NCBI RefSeq assembly: GCF_018860155.1
Contig: NZ_JAHKNI010000003.1
Span: 310,001 to 374,000, forward strand
Length of the DNA: 64,000 nt
Source: Nocardia albiluteola
Lineage (GTDB): Bacteria; Actinomycetota; Actinomycetes; Mycobacteriales; Mycobacteriaceae
Direction: 5' to 3'
Made by a program: the position numbers and the translations under genes. Of this stretch, positions 39,495-50,529 are shown piece by piece; position 1 is the first letter of the stretch, and each line of letters starts with the position of its first letter. Below the pieces are notes generated by a model. It was given only the letters and a program-made list of their open reading frames with translations. It was not told the origin of the DNA and ran no database searches.

Positions 39495-40481
39495 TCAACC
39501 GACGCGACGATACGTGGTGCGCCGGCCGTTGATGCCGGTGCCCGGCCAGGACCGCTTGCGTAGCTGCCGGTCGATCGCCTCGACGACATCGGGCACCGTG
39601 ATCTCGAGCAGGCCGGGATCGGGGGAGTCCCCGTCGTGATCGCCGGTGTGGCCCGCCCACAGCACCACGTGCCTGCCCAGCAGATGCGGCGGCGGCCCGT
39701 TGCGGCTGGGCGAGGTGGGCCCGAACAGCAGCACCGTGCGGGTGCCGAAGGCGGTGGCCAGATGGGCGACCCCGGTGTCGCCGCACACCACCAGCGCTGC
39801 CTCGGCCACGGTGGCGGAGAGTTCGATGAGATTCTGCTGCCCGGCCAGCACCTGCCCCAGGGCCAGCCCGGCGCGCGCGGCGATGGACAGCGCGGTATCG
39901 CGTTCGAATTCGTCGGCGGTCAGTACCACCTCCCGGCCCTGCACCAGCAGATGCCGTACCACCGCGGCGAACCGCTCGGGCGGCCAGCGCCGCGCCGCCG
40001 CGCCCGCGCCGATGTGCACCACGACACAGTCGCGGTGGTAGGTGGTCGCGACCGGTGGCACCAGGCCGAGGTTGCGGCTGTCGGCGCTGATCCCGGCCGA
40101 CTCGAGCAGATGGCACCAGCGCTCGACCTCGTGCATATCGGACTGCCACTCGGGGCCTTCCAGGTCCGGGAATGCCGGATTGCGATAGGTGAGGATGCGG
40201 GTGGGTTGGGTCTTGGCCAGCTCGACGATGCCCTCGGCCCCGGATCCGTGCAGGTTGACCGCGAGTGCGGGCGGCTCGCCGTCCCAGCGCATGCTCTCCG
40301 GATCCGCGGCCGGCACCATGTCGTCGACCGAGGTGATCAGGTCGACGATCGGCTTGAGCCGGTGCGGAGCCGCCAGCACGATGTGGTCGTGTGGCCTGGC
40401 TCGGCGTAGCGCGCGAAGTGCCGGGACCGCGGTGAGTAGGTCACCCAGTCCACGTGCGCGCAGCACGAGTACAACCGCCAC
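39495..40481 (-). CDS. Glycosyltransferase family 9 (heptosyltransferase-like)
   Basis: 328 residues with a GT-B fold. The N-terminal LVLRARGLGDLLTAVPALRAL loop is typical of GT9. The C-terminal donor site is VVHIGAGAAARRWP, VVCGDTGVAHLATAFGT and LFGPTSPSRNGPP. GT9 enzymes add heptoses to lipopolysaccharide in Gram-negatives. Related proteins occur in actinobacteria with unknown acceptors, presumably cell-wall glycans or glycosylated metabolites. GTG start at 40481 with GGAG upstream. Single-gene unit. Confidence 0.9.
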   Translation of the reverse strand: MAVVLVLRARGLGDLLTAVPALRALRRARPHDHIVLAAPHRLKPIVDLITSVDDMVPAADPESMRWDGEPPALAVNLHGSGAEGIVELAKTQPTRILTYRNPAFPDLEGPEWQSDMHEVERWCHLLESAGISADSRNLGLVPPVATTYHRDCVVVHIGAGAAARRWPPERFAAVVRHLLVQGREVVLTADEFERDTALSIAARAGLALGQVLAGQQNLIELSATVAEAALVVCGDTGVAHLATAFGTRTVLLFGPTSPSRNGPPPHLLGRHVVLWAGHTGDHDGDSPDPGLLEITVPDVVEAIDRQLRKRSWPGTGINGRRTTYRRVG

Positions 40482-40701
40482 CCTCTTCTCCTAGCCGTCC
40501 AACCAGACATCCGCCCCGCCCGCCCCCGCACAAGTTGCAGCAGCGCACGGACGAAGAGAGCCACTTCGCGATGGTTACCCGGGGTGCAATACCGCGAAAC
40601 GCATATTCGAGCCGATATCGGTCCGGGCGGAGCGGGCGGGGATTAGCCTGCAGGGGCGACTGCTCGACGTCCCCTTGTGACCCGACTCGAGGAGGATTCC
40701 C

Positions 40702-41115
40702 ATGGCTTCACGTCTCAACCCTTATATCAACTTCGCGGACACGGCCCGCCCGGCGATGGAGTTCTATCGGGAGGTGTTCGGCGGCACCCTGACCCTGTCC
40801 ACCTTCGGCGACCTCGGCGACAAGCAGGCCCCGGGCGCGGAACTGATCATGCACGGCATGCTGGAGACCTCGGACGGGTTCACGCTGATGGCCGCGGACA
40901 CCCCGCCGGGCATGGAGTACCGACCGGGCAGCAGCATCACCATCAGCCTCAGCGGCGACGACGCCGGTGCGTTGCGCGGCTGGTGGGACCGCCTCGCCGC
41001 GGGCGGGACGGTGAGCCTGCCGCTGGAGAAGCAGATGTGGGGCGACGAATTCGGGATGTGCCAGGACAAGTTCGGCATCGGCTGGATGGTGAACATCGCC
41101 GCCGCGAGCAAATAG
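40702..41115 (+). CDS. VOC-family protein, PhnB-like
   Basis: 137 residues. The fold signature is the N-terminal LNPYINFADTARPAMEFYREVFGG, the middle MHGMLETSDGFTLMAAD, and the C-terminal QMWGDEFGMCQDKFGIGWMVN. This is the PhnB/3-demethylubiquinone-like subgroup of the glyoxalase superfamily. The ATG at 40702 follows GAGGAGG. It ends 14 bp before a convergent gene. No substrate can be assigned. Confidence 0.9.
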   Translation: MASRLNPYINFADTARPAMEFYREVFGGTLTLSTFGDLGDKQAPGAELIMHGMLETSDGFTLMAADTPPGMEYRPGSSITISLSGDDAGALRGWWDRLAAGGTVSLPLEKQMWGDEFGMCQDKFGIGWMVNIAAASK

Positions 41116-41129
41116 GCCCGGCGCCCGGT

Positions 41130-41690
41130 TCAGTTCGGGTGCGCCGGAACGGAGGCCGGGGCCGGGTTGGCCGACGGCGCGGCCGGGGTCAGGCGCAGGC
41201 GGTGGCGGAGGTGTTCGCCGCGGTGGATCCAGCCCTCGTGGTTCTGCCAGAACGGGTGGTTCGCGTTGACGTCGTGGTGGGCATGGTGCCCGCCGTCACC
41301 GCCGGAGAACGCGGTGCCCGCCGCGAATCCGATGCCGCCTATCAGCAGCGCCACCACCACCGCGGTGGCGATGCGTAACGGCAGTGAGTGGCGCCATCGT
41401 GCCCCGAGTCGCGCGCGACGGGATATGCCCCGCGCCGATCCGGATGACTCGGCCGTCGTATTCGCCGCAGCCGGTGGCGGGGGGATAGGGGCCGCACCCA
41501 CGGGCTCCGGCGGAGCGGGCCAAGGGCTGGGTGGCGTCGGTGACTCGGTCGGCTCGTGCAACTGCGCCGTCGCCGCGTCCGGGTGCGGAGCCGCGGGGAT
41601 TGGGGTCGTGGCACCCGGTGCTGCGGGCGCCCCGGAGGGAGGGATGTCCGGCGCCGGGCCACCGTGCTCGGCGCTGTCCTCGTGTGTCAT
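41130..41690 (-). CDS. Pro-rich single-pass membrane protein with His-rich tail
   Basis: 186 residues. Residues 1-100 are Pro/Ala/Thr-rich and disordered. One membrane segment (about 105-125) follows the basic stretch RRARLGARWRH. The extracytoplasmic part has nine His between 135 and 163 (HHAHHD, NHPFW, HEGW, HRGEHLRH). The ATG at 41690 gives a type II topology (N-in). The His cluster suggests metal binding, but this is inference. It diverges from a small membrane protein. No family recognised. Confidence 0.75.
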   Translation of the reverse strand: MTHEDSAEHGGPAPDIPPSGAPAAPGATTPIPAAPHPDAATAQLHEPTESPTPPSPWPAPPEPVGAAPIPPPPAAANTTAESSGSARGISRRARLGARWRHSLPLRIATAVVVALLIGGIGFAAGTAFSGGDGGHHAHHDVNANHPFWQNHEGWIHRGEHLRHRLRLTPAAPSANPAPASVPAHPN

Positions 41691-41862
41691 CTGCCTGCCT
41701 CGGTAGTCCGGAAAACTTCCGACTTCGCAACCGAATGCTACGAGCTCAGCGTGGGATCGATCTGCGTATCGGGTGTGCATCTCCTGTGTGTCCGGATGTC
41801 GCCGGACATTTCTACTACCGTGTGTCGTTGACGATACCCGTGATGAAGTACGCTCTGCAGAT

Positions 41863-42213
41863 ATGACATTCGTCTTCAACCTGGTGCTCGTCACGCACCT
41901 GCTGGGCCTGGCGGCGATCATCGGCGGATACGCCGCCTCGCGGTCGCAGGTGTCCGAGGTCATGGTGTGGGGCGCGCGGGCGCAGATCGTCACCGGGCTG
42001 GTGCTGGTCGGCATGGCCGACGGCATCCATTCGCTGGACAAGCACCTGGACGTGGCGAAGATCATCGTCAAGCTCGCGATCGCGGTCGTGGTCGCCGGGC
42101 TGGCCGAGGTCGCGCGCGCGGATGCCAAGCGGGGCAAGACGATTGCGTGGATGCCGCACGCCGCGGGCTGGCTGGCGATCGCGAACGTGTGCGTCGCGGT
42201 GCTCTGGAACTGA
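41863..42213 (+). CDS. Small membrane protein of unknown function
   Basis: 116 residues with about four hydrophobic helices (3-22, 34-52, 65-82, 98-114). The loop between the second and third carries DGIHSLDKHLDVAKI. The short length and four-helix arrangement match conserved actinobacterial membrane proteins without known role. The ATG at 41863 is chosen over upstream in-frame codons because the preceding reading frame is Cys-rich and lacks a start signal. It diverges from the His-rich membrane protein. Confidence 0.75.
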   Translation: MTFVFNLVLVTHLLGLAAIIGGYAASRSQVSEVMVWGARAQIVTGLVLVGMADGIHSLDKHLDVAKIIVKLAIAVVVAGLAEVARADAKRGKTIAWMPHAAGWLAIANVCVAVLWN

Positions 42214-42370
42214 CCCGAGTCCTGGCCGGAGGCCGAGCGACCAACTCGCCGCTCGCGCGTTGACAGCCGGACTGTTGGCGCTCACACTCGTCGATAGATG
42301 CCGAACGGGCGGTTCGTCGGGGGCCGCCGGTATCGGCCCACAGTTCGGCCAAAGCTCGTGAGGGACAACG

Positions 42371-43030
42371 ATGTCCGGCGGCGACTACGATTTCGATCGG
42401 TACTCTCAGGCCGTGCTGGGCCTGGATCGTCTTGCGCGGCAGCGCATATGGCCGTACGGGTGCTGGTTGTGGCGCCGTCTGGATCCTGCCCAGCGGCGCG
42501 GACTCAGCCGCCGCGAACTCCTGCTCCTGCTCGGCATGGGCATGTGCGCGCAGTCGATACTGTCGCTGCTGTGGCTGTGCGAGGTGATCGAGTCGGGTTC
42601 GGAGGTCGACGATCTCACGCGCGCCACGCTGGTATCGGTCACCGAGGCGGACGCCAATTCCGTGCTGTTCGCCCGCCTGATCGTCGCGACGGGCCTGCGG
42701 CCGTACCGGATTCCGGTGTGGGTCCGGCTGGCGGCGCGTCTGGCGAGCTGGCTGCCCGCGGGGCGAGCGCACCGCCGGATGCGGCCGTTGCTGGAGGAGT
42801 ACACGGCATTACGGGCGCGGGAAGCGGGCCGGCCGCCGACGTCGGCGCTGCGGCTACTGACCGGGGTCCGGCACCTGGCAGCCACCCGCGAGGATCTGGT
42901 CGAATCCGCAAAATTGTCTGGGCCGCTGGTGAATTCGTTGCGGCGCTGGGCGTTGTCCGCAGCGACGGCCGCCGCGCAGGCGATGGTGACTCACCCCGCC
43001 GTTTATCGCACCGCGGGTCTGGGGGAGTAG
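42371..43030 (+). CDS. Hypothetical protein, oxygenase-domain-like length, unrecognised
   Basis: 219 residues, start ATG 42371 after GAGGG. It is mostly helical and Arg/Leu rich. One hydrophobic segment (LLLLLGMGMCAQSILSLLWL, about 50-70) may be a membrane or buried helix. A second half has RLAARLASWLPAGRAHRR. No catalytic motif is recognised. It ends 4 bp before the convergent SGNH gene. I assign no function. Confidence 0.6.
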   Translation: MSGGDYDFDRYSQAVLGLDRLARQRIWPYGCWLWRRLDPAQRRGLSRRELLLLLGMGMCAQSILSLLWLCEVIESGSEVDDLTRATLVSVTEADANSVLFARLIVATGLRPYRIPVWVRLAARLASWLPAGRAHRRMRPLLEEYTALRAREAGRPPTSALRLLTGVRHLAATREDLVESAKLSGPLVNSLRRWALSAATAAAQAMVTHPAVYRTAGLGE

Positions 43031-43034
43031 TGCG

Positions 43035-43904
43035 CTAGGCCTCGTCCGCGGATTCGCCTGGTGGCGGCGTCGTTGCCAGCCGGGCCAGGACGAGTTCGGC
43101 GACCGCGGCCATTCCCGCCGCGGTGGGGTGACAGGGGAAGGCCGGATGCGGGCGGCCCGGCAGCGGCACGTAGGCGTCGACCGTCCAGGCCGACGGGCTC
43201 CCGGCGGGATGGTCGAGGCTGGGCGTGCGCGCGTCGATGAGGTCCGCGCCCGCCCGGGCGGCGGCCGAGGCGGTGTGCGCGGCAAGGGCTTCGGAGAAAT
43301 GCCGGAAGTTGCGGTCGACGGGGGTGTCGGCGGGGGAGCCGGGCCCGACGATCGACGGGTAGTTCACCACCAGCACCTTGGCCCTGGGCGCGCGATCGGC
43401 GATCGCCTCCAGCACCTCGATCAGCCGTTGTTCGATCGTGTGCAGCCGGTGGTTGACTCCGGTCTCGTCGCCGAGGCGGGCGATGGGCGGCAGCAACCGC
43501 GCCGGCAGGGGTAATCGGCGCGCGAGCCGGTATTGGATGAGGCCGACATCGTTGCCGCCGACGGTGAGCGTCACCAGATCCGTGCCCGCGCCGACCGCGT
43601 GCACCTGCGGTGGCTGGCCGTACTGGGCCTGGCGCAGGATGTGATCGCAGGTCGCCCCGCTGCTGGTGACATCGGTCAGGCGCAGTCCCGCCCGCGCCGC
43701 GACCAGGTGGGGATAGTTGTTGTGCGAGCGGCCCGCCAGGCGCGGCGCCGACCGCACCCGGGGCGCGATACCGGGCCCCGATGCGAACGAACTACCGAGT
43801 GCCACATACGTTTTGCCCCGCCACCGAGCCGATGCCGACTCGCCCGCGGACTGGTTGTGCTCGAGAATCCCGCTCACCTCCACGTCACACCTGCAAACCC
43901 GCAC
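43035..43904 (-). CDS. SGNH-fold esterase/lipase
   Basis: 289 residues. Block I is ALGSSFASGPG with the nucleophile Ser, block III is VGGNDVG, and block V is a His in CHPTAAGM. This fits GDSL/SGNH hydrolases such as Streptomyces secreted lipases. No clear signal peptide is seen: the first 30 residues are polar and include two Cys (RVCRCDV). The start is uncertain. GTG 43904 is the first in frame and lies inside a duplicated DNA block; in-frame GTGs at about 43883 and 43877 are alternatives. The duplication may have altered its promoter or N-terminus. Confidence 0.85.
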   Translation of the reverse strand: MRVCRCDVEVSGILEHNQSAGESASARWRGKTYVALGSSFASGPGIAPRVRSAPRLAGRSHNNYPHLVAARAGLRLTDVTSSGATCDHILRQAQYGQPPQVHAVGAGTDLVTLTVGGNDVGLIQYRLARRLPLPARLLPPIARLGDETGVNHRLHTIEQRLIEVLEAIADRAPRAKVLVVNYPSIVGPGSPADTPVDRNFRHFSEALAAHTASAAARAGADLIDARTPSLDHPAGSPSAWTVDAYVPLPGRPHPAFPCHPTAAGMAAVAELVLARLATTPPPGESADEA

Positions 43905-44076
43905 CCCCTTCGCAAGGCATCTTGACCTAGTGTCGGGAGAGTTTCAAGCGGTGCTCGAGAATCCCGGCAGCGTCGCCTTCACGTCGCACCTGCAGACCCG
44001 CACCCTCTTCGCGAGGCATCTTGACCTAGTGTCGGGAGAGTTTCAAGCGGTGCTCGAGAATCCCGGCAGCGTCGCC
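43881..44076. repeat. 97-bp direct duplication, 99-bp period
   Basis: 43881-43977 and 43980-44076 are the same sequence with about four mismatches, all in the left third. A partial third copy of the shared core (gtgctcgagaatcccg) precedes it at 43857. Each copy contains, on the minus strand, TTGAAA-N17-CAAGAT and a GTG codon with a purine-rich lead. The left copy holds the start of the SGNH gene; the right copy is a displaced duplicate ending near the gtrA stop. Confidence 0.93.
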
Positions 44077-44099
44077 GCGAGCTTTGCCGGAATCGGGGT

Positions 44100-44609
44100 C
44101 TAGAGCCTCTCCAGCTCGGCCTGGCTCAGATCCTCGGGGAACACGAAGCGCCGCAGGGCCCAGTAGCGGAATGCCATCGCCAGCAGGACGCCCAGGATCT
44201 GACCGGTGAGGAAGTTCGACAGGGCCTGCGTCGTCGAGCTGACGTTCGGGACATGGATACCGAAGACGTACAGCGCGACCGCCTGCGGGATCAGCGTGAC
44301 GACCACGGCCAGCGCGCTGACCCCGAAGAACAGCGCCGCCTCGTGAGCGCGCTGCCGCCCGCCGCGGGTGCTGAACGACCACTCGCGATTGAGGACGTAG
44401 GAGGCGATCGTGGCGATGAGTACACCGATGAGGCGCGCGGTGAGCGGTTTGTCCTGCAGCACCGTCAATTTCAGCGAATAGACGACGCCGGTGTCGATGA
44501 ACCAGGTGATGGCGCCGACCACCGCGAACTTCATCAGCTCCTGATAGCGATGAAGGGGGGCGAGGTATCGGTCCGGGACCCGATCGAGAGCGGCATTCAG
44601 CAGCGACAC
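44100..44609 (-). CDS. GtrA-family membrane protein
   Basis: 169 residues with four membrane helices (about 26-45, 58-75, 92-112, 130-150). The GtrA signature is FAVVGAITWFIDTGVVYSL, with LNREWSF between helices two and three. GtrA proteins are thought to flip or help transfer polyprenyl-linked sugars; in mycobacteria one functions in arabinogalactan synthesis. The ATG is at 44609. No glycosyltransferase is adjacent, though a GT9 gene lies 4 kb away. Cell-wall polysaccharide role is inference. Confidence 0.9.
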   Translation of the reverse strand: MSLLNAALDRVPDRYLAPLHRYQELMKFAVVGAITWFIDTGVVYSLKLTVLQDKPLTARLIGVLIATIASYVLNREWSFSTRGGRQRAHEAALFFGVSALAVVVTLIPQAVALYVFGIHVPNVSSTTQALSNFLTGQILGVLLAMAFRYWALRRFVFPEDLSQAELERL

Positions 44610-44694
44610 GCTGCAACCTTAGCGGTCAAGTCGGCATCGGGCGCGTGGCGCACGCCACACCGCGTGTTCCCCGTGCCCGGCCCCGGGCTACGGC

Positions 44695-47085
<2,391 letters not shown>

Positions 47086-47185
47086 CGTCTCTCCATAGTG
47101 GTGCGGACCGCGGGCGCGGTCTGTGGGGGTTCCTGCGAAATTGGGCGCGGCGGCCCGCGATCGGGGTGATCGCGGGCGCCCGCGA

Positions 47186-47644
47186 TCAGCGGCGGGTGAG
47201 CCGGACCACCGGGTACTGCCGCTCGGACTTCTTCTGGTACTTCCCGTACCGGGGCTGGTCGGCGGTGATGCGCTTCCAGGCCTCGGCGCGCGCCTCCCCG
47301 TCGAGCGTGTGCGGGGTGACCGGCACGGGATCGCCGCCGTGCAGTTCGACGGAGGTGCCTTCGGGATGGGCCACCATGTTGGCGTACCAGTCCGGGTTGC
47401 GCTTGCCGCCGCCCGAGGCGACGATCAGCCAGGAGTCGTCGCCATCGGCGAACCAGGCCAGCGGCGACTGCCGCGGCGTGCCGCTGCTCTTGCCCACGGT
47501 GTGCAGGATCAGCAGATCCATGCCCATGAACTGGCGGCCCGTGCGGCGGAAGCGTCGGATCGCGCGAGCGTTCATCTTCAGCTGCATCCACCGGGACAGT
47601 GGGCTCGGCCCGCCGCTGCGGGTCTTGTCGGTGCTCTGTGCCAT
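47186..47644 (-). CDS. Ddn-like deazaflavin (F420)-dependent nitroreductase family protein
   Basis: 152 residues. The family features are ILHTVGKSSGTPRQSPLAWF and WLIVASGGGKRNPDWYANMVAHPEG, followed by KYQKKSERQYPVVRLTR. These are split-barrel proteins that bind F420; Ddn of M. tuberculosis activates nitroimidazoles. ATG 47644 starts 4 bp after the VOC stop. Likely reduces quinones or xenobiotics. F420 use fits the LLM enzyme at the right edge. Confidence 0.92.
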   Translation of the reverse strand: MAQSTDKTRSGGPSPLSRWMQLKMNARAIRRFRRTGRQFMGMDLLILHTVGKSSGTPRQSPLAWFADGDDSWLIVASGGGKRNPDWYANMVAHPEGTSVELHGGDPVPVTPHTLDGEARAEAWKRITADQPRYGKYQKKSERQYPVVRLTRR

Positions 47645-47648
47645 GACT

Positions 47649-48059
47649 TCAGTTCACCTGCTGGATCCGGACCATGTTGCCGGAGGGGTCGCGGAATGCG
47701 CAGTCGCGCACGCCGTACGGCTGATCGGTGGGCTCCTGGACGACCTCGGCGTCGGTGGCCTGCAGCTTCTCGAAGGCGCCGTCGACGTCCTTGGATGCCA
47801 GCACGATGCTGGCGTAGGTGCCCTTGGCCATCATCTCCGAGACGGTGCGGCGCTCATCGTCGGTCATGCCCTGGGTGGCCTCGGGTGGGTACAGCACGAT
47901 GGCGGTATCCGGCTGGTCGGGCGGGCCGACCGTCAGCCAGTGCATTCCGTTGTAGCCGACATCCTTTCGGAGTTCGAAGCCGAGCGCGTCGCGGTAGAAG
48001 GCGACCGCGGCGTCTCGATCCGTGTGAGGCAGGAAGCTCGAGAAAATGTTGATGTCCAT
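47649..48059 (-). CDS. VOC-family protein (glyoxalase/bleomycin-resistance fold)
   Basis: 136 residues: MDINIFSSFLPHTDRDAAVAFYRDALGFELR, then MHWLTVGPP and the C-terminal GVRDCAFRDPSGNMVRIQQ. The metal-site residues His and Glu of true glyoxalase I are only partly present, so binding of a drug or aromatic compound is as likely as enzymatic action. It starts 5 bp after the AraC gene and ends 4 bp before the Ddn-like gene, so it is part of one operon. Confidence 0.9.
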   Translation of the reverse strand: MDINIFSSFLPHTDRDAAVAFYRDALGFELRKDVGYNGMHWLTVGPPDQPDTAIVLYPPEATQGMTDDERRTVSEMMAKGTYASIVLASKDVDGAFEKLQATDAEVVQEPTDQPYGVRDCAFRDPSGNMVRIQQVN

Positions 48060-48064
48060 GAGGT

Positions 48065-48514
48065 TCACGCTAGTTGCGGCTCGGTTACCGGCGCTTCTCG
48101 ATTCCTGACCGGTCTGGTGACCTCCCGGGCGACGCAGGACGGCATTCCCTCGGTCGCGTCGGCATGTTCGCGCCGGTAGACGCTGGGCGGCACGCCGACC
48201 AGTTCGGTGAAGCGCGTACTGAAGGTGCCCAGTGAGGAGCAGCCGACCGTGAAGCAGACTTCGGTAACGCTGAGATCGCCCCGGCGCAGCAGCGCCATCG
48301 CGCGCTCGATGCGCCTGGTCATGAGGTAGGCGTAGGGCGATTCCCCGTATGCGGCACGGAATTGGCGGGACAGATGCCCCGCGGACATGTGCGCGTCGCG
48401 GGCCAGGGCCTCGACATCCAGCGGCTGCGCATACTCCCGGTCGATCCGATCGCGGACGCGGCGCAGGCGCGCAAGATCGCGAAGGTACTGCTCCGTGGCG
48501 GGTCTGCTGGGCAT
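48065..48514 (-). CDS. AraC-family regulator (DNA-binding domain only)
   Basis: 149 residues made of the double HTH domain: YLRDLARLRRVRDRIDREYAQPLDVEALARDAHMSAGHLSRQFRAAYGESPYAYLMTRRIERA as consecutive helices, and the second HTH with TVGCSSLGTFSTRFTELVG. There is no separate ligand domain. The start at ATG 48514 is preferred; GTG 48544 would add ten basic residues. It heads the operon with VOC, Ddn-like and UvrA-like genes and likely controls it. Confidence 0.88.
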   Translation of the reverse strand: MPSRPATEQYLRDLARLRRVRDRIDREYAQPLDVEALARDAHMSAGHLSRQFRAAYGESPYAYLMTRRIERAMALLRRGDLSVTEVCFTVGCSSLGTFSTRFTELVGVPPSVYRREHADATEGMPSCVAREVTRPVRNREAPVTEPQLA

Positions 48515-48642
48515 AGGGCAAATCGTACGTCGTGGGGATGACACGTCAGCGCGAACGGACGGCGGAGAGTCTCGGTGTGAAAAATACCTTCATGGAAATA
48601 TGCGCATCTACGAATTTAAGCGCGAGAGTCTAGCGTCGGGGC

Positions 48643-49029
48643 ATGGAACTCCAGCGAATCCACCACGTGGCGATCATCGCCTCGGACTATGCGGCGTCGA
48701 AGGCCTTCTATACACAGGTGCTGGGACTGCGCGTGGTGGCGGAGAACTATCGGGCCGAGCGCGAGTCGTACAAGCTGGATTTGGCGCTGCCGGACGGTGC
48801 TCAGCTCGAGCTGTTCTCGTTTCCGGATCCGCCGGCACGGCCGTCGCGGCCGGAGGCGTGTGGGCTGCGGCATCTGGCGTTCGCGGTGCCGGATATCCAG
48901 GACGCGATTCGTGAGTTGCGCGGGCGGGGAGTGGCGACCGAGGAGATCCGGGTGGACGAGTACACGGGGAAGCGTTTCGCGTTTTTCGCCGACCCCGACG
49001 GGCTGCCGATCGAGCTGTATCAGGTGTGA
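48643..49029 (+). CDS. VOC-family protein, YaeR/SMU1112c-like
   Basis: 128 residues, a single glyoxalase-fold domain with IHHVAIIASDYAASKAFYTQVLGL. The metal ligands expected for the group are His in IHHVA and RHLAF and Glu in IELYQV. YaeR-like proteins are lactoylglutathione-lyase relatives with unknown substrate. ATG 48643. It precedes the cyclophilin by 37 bp on the same strand. Confidence 0.9.
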   Translation: MELQRIHHVAIIASDYAASKAFYTQVLGLRVVAENYRAERESYKLDLALPDGAQLELFSFPDPPARPSRPEACGLRHLAFAVPDIQDAIRELRGRGVATEEIRVDEYTGKRFAFFADPDGLPIELYQV

Positions 49030-49066
49030 TCGCAGCGCGGTGTGGCCGCTGCCATACGATAGCCCG

Positions 49067-49558
49067 ATGACCACAGTGCTGTTGAATACCTCAGCAGGGG
49101 ATATCACCCTGGAACTCGACGAGACCAAGGCGCCCAAGACGGTCGCGAACTTTGTGGACTACGTCAAGGCGGGCCATTTTTCCGGCACCATCTTCCATCG
49201 GGTGATTCCCGGGTTCATGGTGCAGGGCGGCGGGCTGACCGCCGACATGCAGCAGAAGCCCACCCCGAACAAGGTGGAGAACGAGGCCAGCAACGGCCTC
49301 AAGAACGATAAGTACACCGTCGCGATGGCCCGCACCTCGGATCCGCATTCGGCCAGCGCGCAGTTCTTCATCAACACCTCCAACAACGGCTTCCTGAACT
49401 ACCCCGGCCAGGATGGCTTCGGGTACGCGGTATTCGGCAAGGTCACCGCCGGTACCGATGTGGTGGACAAGATCGAGGGTGTGCGCACGGGTTCCAAGTC
49501 CGGGCATCAGGACGTGCCGGTGGAACCGATCACCATCGTTTCCGCCGAACTGGTCTGA
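49067..49558 (+). CDS. Cyclophilin-type peptidyl-prolyl isomerase (cytosolic)
   Basis: 163 residues, close to bacterial PpiB. Active-site positions are FHRVIPGFMVQGG (Arg, Phe), SAQFFINTSNN (Gln, Phe) and the FGYAVFGKVTAG region. No signal peptide, so it works in the cytoplasm. ATG 49067. A perfect 13-bp stem follows it. It accelerates proline isomerisation during protein folding. Confidence 0.95.
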   Translation: MTTVLLNTSAGDITLELDETKAPKTVANFVDYVKAGHFSGTIFHRVIPGFMVQGGGLTADMQQKPTPNKVENEASNGLKNDKYTVAMARTSDPHSASAQFFINTSNNGFLNYPGQDGFGYAVFGKVTAGTDVVDKIEGVRTGSKSGHQDVPVEPITIVSAELV

Positions 49559-49580
49559 GCCACAGTCCATCCGCGGCGGA

Positions 49581-49621
49581 TGCCGCGCCGTCGCCGCTCA
49601 TGGCATGACGACGGCGCGGCA
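49581..49621. terminator. 13-bp perfect stem, convergent terminator
   Basis: Arms 49581-49593 and 49609-49621 (TGCCGCGCCGTCG and its complement) are separated by a 15-nt loop. It lies between the convergent cyclophilin and phosphoribosyltransferase genes. No T-run is present, as is common in high-GC actinobacteria. Confidence 0.65.
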
Positions 49622-49641
49622 CCGGCCGCGATGAGGTGCGG

Positions 49642-50136
49642 CTAAGCGTCGACCACGCGCGGCTCGCGCGTGACCACCGGCGGGAGCACGGACCACGGGA
49701 AGTTGATCCACCGGTCGGTGTGCCGCCAGACGTATTCGCAGTCCACCTCGGAGCGCGGCTTCTGATAGATCACCGCGCAGCGGACCTCGGCGACCTTGTC
49801 GGCGCAGAAGTCCCGCACGAGTTTGAGGGTGGCCCCGGTATCGGCGACGTCGTCGGCCACCAGCACCCGGGCTCCGGCCAGATCCACCGCGGACGGCACC
49901 GGCGGCAGCATGACCGGCAGATCCAGGCGCTGATCCACGCCGGTGTAGAACTCCACGTTCATCACGTGCAGATTCTTCACATCCAGCGCGTAGCCGAGGG
50001 CTCCGGCGACGAACAGCCCGCCACGGGCGATCGAGAGAATCAGGTCGGGCTCGAAGTCGTCGTCGGCCACCTGCTCGGCCAGGTCCCGGCTCGCCGAGCC
50101 GAACAATTCCCAGCTGAGTTCTTCGCGATCGCTCAT
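49642..50136 (-). CDS. Phosphoribosyltransferase
   Basis: 164 residues of type I PRTase fold. The PRPP-binding signature is VLVADDVADTGATL (about residues 87-100), and the N-terminal PDLILSIARGGLFVAG loop is typical of xanthine/hypoxanthine-type enzymes. The ATG at 50136 is chosen because GGAG lies 8 nt upstream. A longer in-frame reading to 50300 exists but has no good RBS. Base specificity cannot be fixed: purine salvage is likely. Single gene. Confidence 0.88.
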   Translation of the reverse strand: MSDREELSWELFGSASRDLAEQVADDDFEPDLILSIARGGLFVAGALGYALDVKNLHVMNVEFYTGVDQRLDLPVMLPPVPSAVDLAGARVLVADDVADTGATLKLVRDFCADKVAEVRCAVIYQKPRSEVDCEYVWRHTDRWINFPWSVLPPVVTREPRVVDA

Positions 50137-50529
50137 CAACACTCCATCTTCGCGGCGGCCCGAGGCGTTCCTGCAGGTAGAGTATCGAACTCGGATCCGG
50201 TCCTCGACGAGTACCGCCCGATAGCCGGCGGCGGATCCGAAGATCACCGCGGCGTTGCCGAACCGGTGGTGAATCCCGGATCCGATCGTCGCGCTCATCC
50301 CCTGGAATAGTGAATGCGATCGTCGAACAGTTCGGCATTTCGAATCCGCTCGATCATTCTTCTGAACAGCAGGATGATCGCATCCGAGAGAGATCGGAAT
50401 TGTTCGTCCCCATGATTCGGCGATGAATCGAGACGACGCCACCGGTATGGCCCGGAGAATGCGCTTTCGGCCGATCGGTGGATGCGATTCACGCTCCGTA
50501 CCCCTCCCCGGCCACGACCGGCGATCGGG
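50137..50529. other. 393-bp spacer without a supported gene
   Basis: It lies between the phosphoribosyltransferase start and the end of the minus-strand SDR. It is slightly less GC-rich. It should contain the phosphoribosyltransferase promoter. Short reading frames on the minus strand (50295-50492) lack an RBS and known motifs. No RNA gene or strong hairpin seen. Confidence 0.5.

Noticed and set aside
43717..44103. Plus-strand frame through the direct repeat (Arg/Leu/His-rich peptide)
   Set aside because: No start codon near the repeat; the peptide arises from the duplicated non-coding block opposite the SGNH start.
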